From the NCBI GenBank assembly GCA_964007475.1, contig OZ023275.1:11077829-11141828 (forward strand): a stretch of 64,000 bases of DNA, in the 5' to 3' direction. This DNA comes from Hybos culiciformis. Lineage: Eukaryota > Arthropoda > Insecta > Diptera > Hybotidae. The position numbers were made by a program, and so were the translations under genes. A model generated the notes under the pieces. It saw only the letters and a program-made list of their open reading frames with translations, was not told the DNA's origin and did no database searches. Shown here piece after piece: positions 24,200-37,620 of the stretch; position 1 is the first letter of the stretch; every line of letters begins with the position of its first letter.

Positions 24200-27100
24200 T
24201 TTTTATAATTTCATATAGAACTAGAGTCTTGATATAAGAGTCATATAATATTGGACGACTTTTACTTCTAAAGCAAATCGTAAAATTCCAATAAGTAAGG
24301 ATTTGACAAAAACACCAAAATAATCATCATAAAATATTGCTTAAGATAATATAGTTCTAAGACAATCATTTCTTAAGTCTATAATATGTTATTCTTGTAC
24401 TGTATGCTGTATAAAGTTTAATGCATTTTTAAGATCACAGTGCATAACAATATTTTGAATCAATAATCTATAAATTTTGAATATAACAAGTGATCATTAC
24501 TTTTTTCTGTTGACTCTATTAAAATTATAAAATATAAAATGGAAAAATAAAAGAAAATCTATTTAATTTAATTATGTAAGTAGACTTTAAATCACATTTT
24601 TTTCTTCATATAAAATATTCAAAAAGATTTTCTCATCGCGACTAAGGAAAAAAATTAATGTTTATTTTTGAAGAGTAAACATGAAAAGTTTGTAATTAAT
24701 TTTTTTAAGTACTTTAAAATGATTTCATGATTTAATTTACTATTTTTTTTCCTTCATTTTCTGCAGTCGATTAAAAAAAGTTTTCATTTATTTTGCTTAA
24801 AATTTATTGGAGAAAATTTTTTTAAATTGAGAAATTTAATTAGGTGCATATAAAAAAAAAAACCTGTTAATATATTTAGAGATGCGATATTTTTTTTTTA
24901 TTAAAAGTTGAAAAAAAAAAAAACTCGACGATATCTTAATAATTAAATTTCTTTTTGATTATTCGGAAATGAAAAAAAAAATTAATAAAAAGTGAAATGA
25001 TGTTTTTAACATTACAGTTAATGACATAGGACACGAACTAGGAAGTGATTCATTGCTTGCTATCAATCGTATATCGTATTTTAAAATTATATTTCAGGCC
25101 AAATTTTATGGAATAAATTGTTAAAATTTAAAATCTTCCAAAGTTCGACATAAATTTTCGTTTTTAATTTCAGAATAATTAGTCCGAATTTATATATCAG
25201 CCTGAAATGAACAGCATAAAAAAGTTTTTATACACAATTACAATTATGACACTAAGTTTTTTTTAATTTCATAGAAAGACCCACTGAAATTTTTTTTTTC
25301 CAATTGCAACTTCAAGATTTTATTACAAATATGTAATGTTTTAATTAAAAAAAAATTATCAATATTCATTTTTATAACATTCTAAACATGTATGTACTGA
25401 TGCCTAAGGCTATGCATTTTTTTTACATAATTTAACTGCAAGCTGCAAGTAAGTTTAATTAAAAAATCTTTGTTGATTATTCATTAAGATATTTGTAGTC
25501 TTGACAGACGACGTCTATAAACATAACAGTAATTATTAATTAAGCACCAGATTGCGCACCGCCAATACCATTAAATATATATATATACATTATAATTAAT
25601 ATAATGTATACAACTTACAATTAATTTATTTATTAGTTTTAAAAATAAAGTTATTAAATTTGTCGCGTAATAATCGATTTAGAGCAGTTTAAGTCGAAGA
25701 TTATTTTTTGTATTCATGTTTGGAATTATACGAGGAAAATTTAGTTACAAAATAAGTTTTCATTTTGATGAACAGAATTTAATATAAAAATTTTATTTTT
25801 TACCAATGTGTCGTGTATATGTGGGTACATTAAAGAATATAAGGTTGGCAATCGTCTTAATTTTGTACCACAGTATTAACTAGTTTTTTATGGAATTTTT
25901 ATGTTAATTGAAACTCATTTCATTGAAATTTTATGATCAACAACAAAATTTTGAGACTGAAAAAACTATAAAAACTATATTCCCGCCTCAAAACTAAACC
26001 TTATACTTGTGCTGTAGATGTAGAACGTAGAAAGTAGGTATACAATTCTGATCAATTTTTTATCTCTCTATCTAAAGGTTTTAGAGCTTTTTTGTCAAGG
26101 AAATAAAAAAATGAAATACTAATTAGAAGCTTGCGACGGGATTGTGAAAAGATAGTAAAAAAAGAATAAAAATTCACTAATTGCCTTTTAATCCATTGAA
26201 ATAAAAACAAAAATAATCGAACTAAAACAAGCATGAAATTGCTAATATTATGGTTTGCATTATATTTCGGTTCAAACTGTGACTCGGAAAAGTTTTTCTA
26301 GCTTTTTGTATTGAAAATTTTCACATGAAAAATGCATTTAAAAATAAATTCAATGAATTTTTTATGATAATAAAAAATGAAAATAGAAAATTATTTATTT
26401 TCCACTAAAACTCTTTTTTATTATTATTAAATTTGTATTAAATTATTTAAATTTGTGTTATTTAAATTAAACCTGTTTAAATTTTTTATTTCACTTGCTT
26501 GGTTTTTATATGAAATGTAATTTTTTTTAATAATTTTTTTTACTACCTGAAACCAAATGCAATTATTTTAATATAATTAATATGATAAAAATCAGAAAGC
26601 TTAAATGTCATAATCACATGATCAAATTTTAATTAAGTGTCTAACTAGAATCAAAGAGATTTTTATTTCAATTAATTTTTATAATTTTGTAATAAAAAGT
26701 TAAGGGAACAATTGTTGTTTTTTACGACTTATATTTTTCGCAATTATTTTTTAACATTAAAATAATATTAAAAACAAACAGAGTTTAATACAAAAAAAAC
26801 AACTAAATAAAAATTAAATTTTTTCGACTTTATATTTTTATAGTTTTTAATGTTGATCCGACAATCGAAAGGATATGGGCATGGTTGCCAATTAGCATTT
26901 AATGGGTATTTTTTTATTATAAAGTGTCTGTTATCAATGAAAGAATAAAATAATAAAATATTTAATATAAATATTTCACATTGTATCTATTAGTACCTAT
27001 ACATAATTAAAAAAAAAACAATAGCGCGAAAGTGATAAAAATGTATTTATTGAATTTAAAAAATTATTTTTACCCATGCAATTAGTATTTCTGAAGATAA

Positions 27101-30100
27101 TATCATGGATATATTATACATTTCATTATAGCACATACAATAAATATACAAGACTCTTTAATTTTGGTTTATTATTCTGTAATTATAAAAGTGCTCGTAT
27201 AATTTAATCGATATATTTTTGTTTATGTTGTTTTTTATTGTAAAAATTTTCCGTCAACGATAGTGTAGTATAGTGTAATTATTTATTAATCGCATTATTC
27301 ATTTTAATTACTTTTTTTTTTTTTTTGGTTTTTAATATGAAAATGTATTTATAATTATTATTTTGTATATTATTTTTCATTCTGTTTAATTAAAAAAATT
27401 TACCTAAAAAAAAATACCTTACGTAACATATGTTTACTTAACATTAAGCATGTACTTAAGTAATTAGTATTATTGCGGTAGAATGAAAGCATTTTAAGAA
27501 TTGTTAAAACTCAGTTGTTTTGCCAAAAATGGTTTCAACGAAACTAACTCATATCGATTTTATTTCTAAGATAATGACTTTCACGAAATTTGAATAATAA
27601 ATCATAGTAAAATGTTTTTTATTTTTTATTTTATTGGTTAAATAAGGCGCTAACCTGTGCTACTGTCGTTGTTTGTACTCATTTACTACCGCTAGAATGA
27701 AAATAGATAACATTTTGCTCTTCAACAATACTGTTCGACGCTTAAACGCTAAATCAATTATTATTAAAAACTTTGTGATAGCATTAAAAAAGCAGACATA
27801 AGTATAATAAGCGTACTTTAATTTTTATTCCTTTTTTGATTTACATATGAATGAATTTATTATTTTTCTCTTGAATGAATTTATTATTTTTCTCTTGCTT
27901 CTTTTGATAGAAATAACTATTTCTCAATACTTGTTATAGCTACAGTTTAATTTAAACAGTTATACATGCGGTGTTGAATGTCCATTAAATGAAAATTCTT
28001 CACATAAATAAGACAAAATATCAATTAATAGGTCCTTGTAACTGATTACCTCGTTTATTTCTTTTTACTTATATACTTATATAGAATAAATAATTCAAGT
28101 TATTCAGACATAATTAATTTTTTTAACATATCAAAACCGCAACCTAGTTTTTTTTCTACCATTTATTTTTATTCGAAATTACACTATATAAGAAAAAAAA
28201 AAAAACCTACTTATGTTAAAATCTGATAAAATGTTCAAAAATTAATGAAATAAAAATCAATAATAATAATTTTTTTTTCTCTTGTTTAACCAATTTCAAC
28301 AGGTGGCAGTTAATAATAATAATAATTATTATTATCCTTTTTCATATATTAAGATAAGAATACTTTATTTTGACTTTTTTTTTACTATACTTTGAACCCA
28401 GTTAGAAAAGTTTTTTAAATATAAATGACGACATTTATACAAAAAAATAATTTAATTTTTTTTTTAATAAAATCCGCAACAGATACAATATACATAACAA
28501 CCGGCAAACGACTGAAACTGTATTCAGAGGAACTTTTATTTTCCTCTGAACAAAAACAAATCAATGAAAATTCTTTTTTTAAGAGAGAAAATCAGTTTAA
28601 CTCTGTAATTGAGATTAAGTCTATATCTACCAAATGAAAGGAAAACTATTAACTATATAACTAAAAAATAGTTGTTGAAAAATATTTTGATTTTAAGAGA
28701 AAAAACGAATTGGAATAAAGAATATTGGTGGAATTTTTAAAAGCGCGCATGTTGGTAATTTTCTTATTTTCTCCTATGCAAACAGTAAAAAATATTTGAT
28801 GAGAGAATTCTGAACTAAATATACAAATATGAGATATATGAGAAAAATAAGTGTACATATAATAAATTTTTTTCATTGAGGAAGGTAAATTTGGCCTTGA
28901 GAATCATAAATGACTGCAAATGCATTTGATTTTTTTTTTCATATACAAGTACTATACACTTATACAAAAATATATATATAATTATATATTTTTTACAATA
29001 CTTTAAATTTCCTTAACTAGGCATATAATAATTTGACATATTATGTAAATTACATTATATTTATAGATAGTGCAGCAGCAATAAATTTTATACTGAAAAA
29101 ACTGGGTGGAAAATCAAAAAATAAAATACAGCAGAAAGATTATTATCAAAAACTGCTTATTATATTATAACTGGCCCAAGTAAATTTCCATTTAACATTA
29201 TTATAATAAAGTTTCTAAAAATTTTATATTGAATTGGCTGTGGTCTCAATGAATGTATTAATTAGTAAAAGTTTGTATAAGGTATTTTTTCTTGCTATTA
29301 AAATATGAATCTTGCTGTAGTAATCATAGCAATGGATAAACAGAAACTATACTATATGTTTTTTCAGTTCACCAACAGAAAAGATGGGAACAACATTTTG
29401 TTTGAAATAAATGAAAATCATTTTTCATTATTCTTGTTTTAAAATATTCAACTATCGGTAACTTTAAGCAAATGGACAATGTTATTGGGAAAATATTATT
29501 TTTTATGATTTACAAAGATTACTGATAATCTGAAATAGTAAGTTCGTTGCGTCTGCTCAGAGTTGTATCAATTCGGTCTACTCATAGTGGTAAGGTTTGG
29601 AATAACCTCTGGCGACGATAATCCTGAATATGCATTGCTAAATTATCCCACATAAAATCATTTTAAACCATACTAAGAACTTTAGTTTATTTTTCCGAAT
29701 TAAATTTCAACTAATGTAAAAAAATATATAATATGTACTACATATATATTTTGTAAAATTCCCTAAAATATCAAAATTTTACAATAAATTTTTTTTGTGT
29801 AATCCTACAACAGTTTAATGTACATATTATGTATATCATTGTTTGGATCAAAATTATGGAAAATTTACCAAAGTTTATGTTCCTACAATATATTTGAATA
29901 TTAACCAAAAAATAAAATTTATAGTCTGAATATTAAATGGAAAAATGTTGTAGAAAATGTTAGTGGTTGTGCAGAGATTTTCCAAAATGACATAAATTTT
30001 TATTTTATAAGTAAGTATGATGAATTTGTAAATTTGATGGATGTCAACAATGTATATGCATACTGCATTAAAATTTTAAATTATGTTTGACTCGCGAGAT

Positions 30101-33100
30101 TAATGTGTAGTGAAGTGGTATGAATGGAATTTGTTTACTAAAAAACAATGTATTGTGTCGAAAAAAAAGGAAAAGAGTATATAGTATGCAATATATAGAG
30201 GCAGTAGAAAGATAAAATAATTAACCTTGCAATTGGAATAATCTTTATTTAGGACTAATTTATATAAATCGGAAAATTGTCTAAAATTTAAGCTAAAATA
30301 CAAGTCTTCTCTCGTAATGAGTTATTTATTTGAAATTCAATTTAAAATTTTTCAGATCATGAATTATATTATAAATATGACCATAAATTGAAAACATTGT
30401 TGAGTTATCGCAGCGGTAATTTAAGAAATTTTTATGAATATTTATTTTGTATAAAGTAACTTACCTCGTGTATCATTTTTTTTTTAACTATATATTTCCA
30501 GTTTTCCATTATATCAATAAAAAAGCTAAATTGTATATTTTTATCAATTTATATTTTTAAACCATAATGACAGACATTGAATAACTAGTTAGGCAAGGCA
30601 ACACAAATCAAAAACATAAAAAAAGAAATCAATTTATTTTTTTACATGGTTCAATTTGTAAAACACTCACAGTAACATTAAACCTCACTCACATAATTAT
30701 TGTGTCGGTTTTGGTTTCAAATTAAAAAAAAAAACCCTTTTTAACTATACATCCATAATTATAAAAAATGTAATATATAATTTTGAAGGTCCCTTAGGTC
30801 AATAACTATAACATTTTGTTTTAATTTTCCATCAGACTTACCAATTGCAAAACATTAAACTTATTTATTTAGTTAATAAAGTAAATATCGTAAATTTTTT
30901 TTAAAATTAAACTTGTTCATGTGTAATTATAATTATGTATTTATGTACTATGTGCATGTATAAATTACAAATTGAAAGATATCAAATTTATAAGTCAGGC
31001 AGGCAAACATTGAACAGAGCATTTATTAGAAAAATTAATTAAATTGAATTTTTTTGTACAGATTGATCCCATCGATTATGTTGTGATCTTTTTAAGATGT
31101 AAAGTCTTTGCATAATTTTGTAGACTTGAATTAAATAAAATTTTAAAAAGTTTCACAACTAACAAAACAAATAATTTTTTTTATTTATTTATAACTATTG
31201 TATAGTTAAAATATAATTAGAATTATGAAATTTAGTTCAAAACAATGCCAGAAAGGGCAATATTAAATTGAATTTAGAAATCTATTCGGTATATAAGGGA
31301 TTTTTTGGAAAGTTTTAAAAATTTTTTTTTTAGCAACTTTAATGTGACAGGAATATAATAAAATTAATTGTTATTTAATTTTATTTAATGTTGCATTTGC
31401 TATGCAGGCACCTATACAAGTATGTACTAACTAACATACAATTAATTTTATTTGTAGTTCACTTCATTATGATTCATTATGATGTACATATAAATGTTGA
31501 AATCTGATTTTCACATAAATTATAAATATTATAATTTAGGAATAAAATTTAATAAAATCTATACAAACATTAAAAAATCGTGCATCGTGAATGAGGAATT
31601 TTTTTTTTAAAATAAGGAAAATAAAATTATTTAGTTCATTGGCGAAACAAGAAGCCAAATCTATGTTAATAATATAAAAATGATTCTCCCATAGTATTCA
31701 TTTCTTTTTATTATTTGAACATTTTAGGAAATCATAAAAATGCACAAGTGCATAAAATTATGTTAGGTATATATTATATTTTTTTTAGTGATGAAAGTTT
31801 TGTGCAAATTTTCGATGACATATCAGGCAAGCAATTTATATTTAAAGGGATTTGTTTTTTAAATACAAACATTTTCCTGTACAATATATTTGAATAAAAT
31901 TAAAAGTCTGAGTTTTTAACTAAAACGTATAATTTTATTTTATTTTTTTAGGACAACAAACATTTTTCAAAGGACTTTAATATTATTTATAATAGAATAA
32001 AGTACAAAATAAATGTAAAGTAGGTATTACATTCAGAAAAAAGGAAGAAATAATCACGAAAAACCACTCCTTTGTAAAGTTTTCAATTGCTTCTTAACGC
32101 ATTAAAATATACCTACCTAGTTAGTTTTGTTTTGAATATTGTTTTTTTTGAAGGGATTAATTGGTTAAAGGGTGCGACTAACAAAAGTTTAGAATTGCAA
32201 GCAATTAATTTATTTAAATAAGTATAAAAATAAACAATTACTTAATTTTGATTCCAGGTAAATTTTAATTTGCTTTTTAACAGGGAAAACTTTTTAAAGC
32301 ACGGAGAAATTATACTTATTACTTTTCTGTGCTCACTGCTCACTTATTGTGTGTCTAAAAGTAAAAAATAGTTATTCTTTTTTAAATAAAATGGAAATGA
32401 AATGTTTATAGGTTTATATTTATACAATATTTAGTTTTTAATGGAAATATGATGATTTAAAAGAGAAAACTTAATTAGCCCATCATCATAATGTTTCTTT
32501 GTTTTTTTTCTTAATAATGAATAAGATTTTATACGAATGAATATAAAAAAAATAATTAAATTAAAATGAAAAAAATTTTTATATTTAAATAATTTTATGA
32601 TTTCTGATGTAACAATTAGAAATTAAATCTCTTCATCCTTTCTTGTGCAGATTAGCAGGTCCATCAGCTTTGATTATGTTTAAAATTATAATAAAATGTC
32701 GTTTGTAACTAACAAACGATTTGATGTTTTCGAATTTTTCTTGTTATATATAGAAAGCTTTTTAAACTTTATTTATATTTTGAAAGTAACTGAAATTTAT
32801 ATGCTTTGCTTGATCTTTCTCATGGAAAGCTTAAAAGTTTTAAAAGATCTTTTGTGTAATATACTTACTATGTACAAGTTAAGCAAATTATTTGTTCGTG
32901 AAGCATATAAATCTGTTTAAAAATTAATCTTGAATGGTGAAAAAATACTTGGATAAAAATTTTTATCACTAAATTTTTGTTAACAAAATGCAACTATTAC
33001 AAAGAAAACTATATATCAAATACAAACTAAAAATGAAGCAAACAAACTATACATATTGTAAAACAATCTTTACTTGAAATTGTACATTGTTTTTTTTTTT

Positions 33101-36100
33101 TTTTGTAAACATACATAATTATTCATTCGATTAAACTTATAATTGAAAATGTTTTTCCTCCTGTGGTAATAAATTTAATTTCCTCTCTAAATATAAGCTT
33201 TTCAATACTATGGTTTCTTTTCCTTTTTGTTTTTATATTAAATAGTTTTCCTATTATTTATGTTGTCAAAGTTATTTAAAAAAAAAAAAAAGAGAGAAGA
33301 AAATAAGAAAAATTTTCCGCTATTATAGATAAATTGCATTTTGTTTTCCTTTGTTTCCAGCTTAATTACATTACCATGTTTAAGTCAATTTTCTATTTCT
33401 GTTACAGAAATTTTATTCTACTATTTACATATTTTGTATAAAATAAAATTATAAACGGTTTTCTTTAAAATTTTTATTTGAGTACACGTACTTTCTTTTA
33501 CACTGTGTATTTTTTCTTTATTATAGTATTGCTTAAGTCTTAGACTTTTTGATATTCTAGTAAAATGACCCTATTAAAGTGTTTAAAAATTAGGGATGAT
33601 CATTTGAATGTATGTATTTATTTATTAATAAATGTGACAAATTCATAAGTACAGTTTAAGTATAGCTTGAAGACTAGTTCAAGTTTTTAGAACTTGGCTT
33701 GAAAATGGGTTTAGAGTTTGGCAATATTTAGCTTTCTATAATATAAAGTATGTAAAGTTTTGGAATTAATTAATAACGTATAAGTCTTTCAGAGCACCTA
33801 ATTCTAAGATTTTTCTGTAATTTCTTCTCTTATAGGAGATAAATAAGTTTTTAACAACTTTATAACTTGAAGATCAAGTAAAAAAAAATTTATTATATAT
33901 TTATAGAGAATAATTCCTCAAAAGGAAATTAATATATTTTTGATCAATCGTTAATGTGTTGGTATAAATTTATACCATACATTAAGTCTTATACCAAAAT
34001 CACCTGGAAAATTCTAAGTATAAATATCAAAAAATATTCAGAATTGGAACAGAAAATGAAAATTCGTTATTTATAAAAATTATTCTTTGACAAGTAGTTT
34101 AACGTAAATAATAATTAAATATTTTTTTTTTAGTCCAAATATGATGATCGATGTTGTTTATTTATACTTTTCAAATTTCAGCTCTAATTCCTTAATATAT
34201 ATTTTCAATAATTTCGAAATAAATTAAATATTTCAATTAAACATCAATCACTCCATCTTTTGTATAAAAACTAAATCCTATTTGCGTAAAAAAAAATATT
34301 TTCTTTTCTTTTTTTGGTAAAATTCAATACATCGTATGTTTGAAATGTGAAATCAGAATAACAAGTATTAATAACGTAAATTTTATGCTACATAGAAATT
34401 AAGGAAGGAAAAAAAATGATTATTTTTGAGTCTGATTGGTAAAAGATTCTGAAGTTGAACGGCGGGCGGTAGTATAGAAATTAATTTCACAGAATCTAAA
34501 AAAATTCTAAAATTTTCACAAATATTTTGGAAGAACCTAAACAATTATGCGTTCAAAAGAAAAATTGAATTAATATTTTTTTTTAATAACTTTCATAAAT
34601 TTCATACAAAAAATAGAATTTAATTTCCTTTTTTCTATGAATAATAAATCTTAGTTATGTATGTATACCATTGAATTGATTTTTCTCATTTAATATAAAA
34701 TAACTAAAACCATATTATGCAAAATTCTGAAACTTTATTATGAATTGTATGTGTAGGAAAAAAACCAATCTATACATTATTCAGATAAACTTGCAAATAA
34801 AGTTAATATTATTTCCTTTATTAATATTTTCAATTACAGTTATAGACTAGTTGGAAATGATAACAAAATTTTATGAAATTTTTAATATACAAGTGATTGT
34901 TGAACTAATTGAATTATATGTGGGTGACCATTTCTTGTTAATAATCATAATAAAGGACAGAAAAAACTAGTTTTGAATGTTTATTAATTCACTATTTTTT
35001 TAGTTAAAAATATTGCTTCAACGATTTATAAAAGCTTTACTTCTTCTTTATATTATTTTTAGTTTGTAAAAATCAATTTTAATATGCTAACTGCAATTTC
35101 TACACTTCTGTAATTAAAATTGTAATTAATGGTCTCGAATGACATGATGGCACAATAAGGAACTTCGTTGCATCCTAATTTTGCTAAAAAAAACCATAAT
35201 AAATCTTTTTGTTGCTCTTGATCTTGCGAAAATACAGTGCTTCTGTACAATGCTAGGTATTATTTGTACCAGGTATTGATGGTATAGTACAATAATATAA
35301 ATCGGAAACAAAAAGAAAATTTAACGTGCTGGAAAAATGATTTTTTCCTAAATTTCAGAAAATCCTAACTAATTTTTAAATTCTGACAAGTCAATAATTT
35401 TCTTTTTTAGTTTTTATTTTCCTTCTGCGACATATGAAAATAATAAACAAAGTCGATTTTGAACCCTGATTTTCCTTCTTGTTTAAAATTAGTGCCTTTA
35501 TTTTTTAATTTCATATTAAACTTTTATTTCATAATAGTTGAAAGATTTGTGGTACCCTATATATATATAATTATAATTATATGAATACATATATACAAAT
35601 AAAGTTATAATAATTTTATAAAATATAAAAGAAACGTACCTATACTTTAAAATAAATCTAAATGGAAATAAATGAATGGGAATCCGAAAGAAATATTTTT
35701 AAATTATTAAAAGAAGGAAAATTTTCCATAGCACGCTGTTAGACTTTCGTGGAAGCACAATATATCAAGCGAATTTTTGTAAGTTGTTATTAATAATTTT
35801 GCTTGGCAGTTTTAAAGAAATATGTTGAAAATATTTTATCCTTGCTTTACAATATTAAATAATTTTTTCAAAATCTTCAACAACATCTATTGACAGAATT
35901 CGATGCAGAAAAAAGCATTACATATTTTAAGGATAGAATTTGTTTGAAAATAGCATTATTATTTTTTTTTAATTTTCATTTTGTAGAAAATTTGTGTATA
36001 TAGAATAAGTTATTATAAGACAGTTATGAAAGATTTTCAGCACAAAATGACATATTCAATATTCAAAATATTAACTTCGCTTTGATAAAATTTTCATAAT

Positions 36101-36507
36101 TATGTCAGCTTTATCTTTAATGTAAAGAAGAAATTCGTCAAGTTTAACAAAAGTTTTAGTTGCTAAAATTAAAAAAAAAAATCCTACAAAGTATGCTGGT
36201 AACAAAAAGAAAAATATTTTGTAACTTAAGTTTTGGGTACAGTATACTAATTATAGTTATTTTAATTTTTAATGATAATAACTAATCACAAAGAGTGTAA
36301 AATCTTATTATCATATCGAAATTAAAAAATATTTTTTTCTTAAGTGATTCAAAACTGCAGTTTACTACAATTATAAAATTTTGTAGTTATGATGTTTTGT
36401 TTATTGGATGCAAAAGCGAAAGTATAAATTGAACAAAAGTAGCAAAATAAATTAAATATCATTTCCTCTTAAAAATATATGATCTTCTAATAAATAAAAA
36501 TGAAAAT
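24200..36507. other. Long AT-rich gene desert
   Basis: No exon, RNA gene or transposon end could be supported across these 12 kb. Open frames are short, strongly A/T-biased and unrecognised; the most balanced is 28425-28637 (+), 70 codons, with no known motif. Small patches of higher GC (29545-29630, 27640-27760) show no open frame or repeat. Distant regulatory DNA or large-intron sequence of a gene outside the window cannot be excluded. Confidence 0.5.
27848..27895. repeat. 24-bp tandem duplication, two copies
   Basis: The unit TGAATGAATTTATTATTTTT plus CTCT occurs twice without a mismatch. No function is apparent. Confidence 0.85.
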
Positions 36508-36700
36508 TCTCTGTTTCTCTGTTTCTCTGTTTCTCTGTTTCTCTGTTTCTCTGTTCTCTGTTCTCTGTTCTCTGTTCTCTGTTCTCTGTTCTCTGTTCTC
36601 TGTTCTCTGTTCTCTGTTCTCTGTTCTCTGTTCTCTGTTCTCTGTTCTCTGTTCTCTGTTCTCTGTTCTCTGTTCTCTGTTCTCTGTTCTCTGTTTTCTG
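36508..36700 (+). repeat. Compound microsatellite: 8-bp then 7-bp units
   Basis: About five units of TTTCTCTG pass directly into about twenty units of TTCTCTG. The shift from 8 to 7 bases is the loss of one T. The repeats open long frames on both strands, with peptides made of ENREQRT on the minus strand. These are products of the period and not genes. The array directly abuts the diverged repeat block to its right. Confidence 0.97.
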
Positions 36701-36707
36701 TCCTCAA

Positions 36708-37600
36708 TCACGCCTAAACCGCTGGACCGATTTGGCTGAAATTTTGAAATTAAGTATCATTGGGGCCCGAGATGGTTATAGGGTACTAGAAAGAAGCCGG
36801 TTTTGAAATTTAGGTATATTCCAATTAAATATAGTAGCGTTGGACCCGAAAACCTTATTTAAAAAACTGGATGTCGAGAGGCCCGCAACTGTTCTCCCAG
36901 GGCTCAATTGGGGAGCTATACAACAAATTTCGAAATTTTGAAATTTTGAAGTTAAGTAGCACTGGGATCTGAGATGGTTATAGGATACTAGAAATTTCGA
37001 TCCGAAGCCCCGACGGGGGGGCTACCTTAGAAGCCGGTTTTGCAATTTAGGTATATTGCGATAAAATGTTGTAGCGTTGGACCCGAAAAGCCTATTTAAA
37101 AAACTGGAAGTTGAAAGGCCCCCAACCGTCCCAGGGCTCAATTGGGGGGCTATACAACAAATTTCGAAATTTTAAAATTTTGAAAATAAGGAGTCTAGAG
37201 ACCCGATTGGTTATATTTTTGATCTGAGACATCGACGGGGGGGCTACCTTAGAAGGCGGTTTTGCAATTTAGGTATATTCCGATAAAATATTATAGCGTT
37301 GGACCCGAATCGACTATGATTTAGAAGACTGGATGTGTTTAGGCACCGGGGAAGTGGCTATTTAACAAATTTTGAAATTCTGTTTTTTTTAGTGCACAAA
37401 ATGTAATTTAGGTATATTCCCATAAAATATTATAGCGTTGGACCCGAATCGACTATTTAGAAGACTGGATGTGTTAAGGCACCGGGGAAGTAGCTATTTA
37501 ACAAATTTTGAAAATCTATTTTTTTTAGTGCACGAAATCTGGATTAACGCGTTTTGATATTAATATAAGTTCGGGACTACCGTACGAAGCCGGGTATAAA
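36708..37600. repeat. Diverged tandem repeats of 140-235 bp, possible Helitron-like tail
   Basis: Three to four diverged copies share ordered blocks: AATTTTGAA(A/G)TTAAGTA followed by GAGATGGTTATAGG; GACGGGGGGGCTACCTTAGA; TTTAGGTATATTCCGATAAA; GTAGCGTTGGACCCGAA; CAATTGGGG(A/G)GCTATACAAC. The TTTAGGTATATT block recurs at about 36811, 37044, 37267 and 37402. The region is markedly more GC-rich than its surroundings and starts just after the microsatellite with CCGCTGGACCGATTTGGCTG, a phrase I associate with common arthropod repeats. It ends near ACCGTACGAAGCCGGG. A GAAGCCGGG-type end recalls some insect Helitron-like repeats, but no CTRR terminus is present, so that label is tentative. No protein is encoded. 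Confidence 0.7.
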
Positions 37601-37620
37601 TATATTTTTGTATAAATATA

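Noticed and set aside
28425..28637. 70-codon open frame with more balanced codon use
   Set aside because: No motif, no clear splice sites, no family recognised; kept only as a remark in the desert entry.
36459..36739. Open frames encoding ENREQRT or serine/cysteine/leucine repeats
   Set aside because: They are products of a 7-8-bp microsatellite, not genes.
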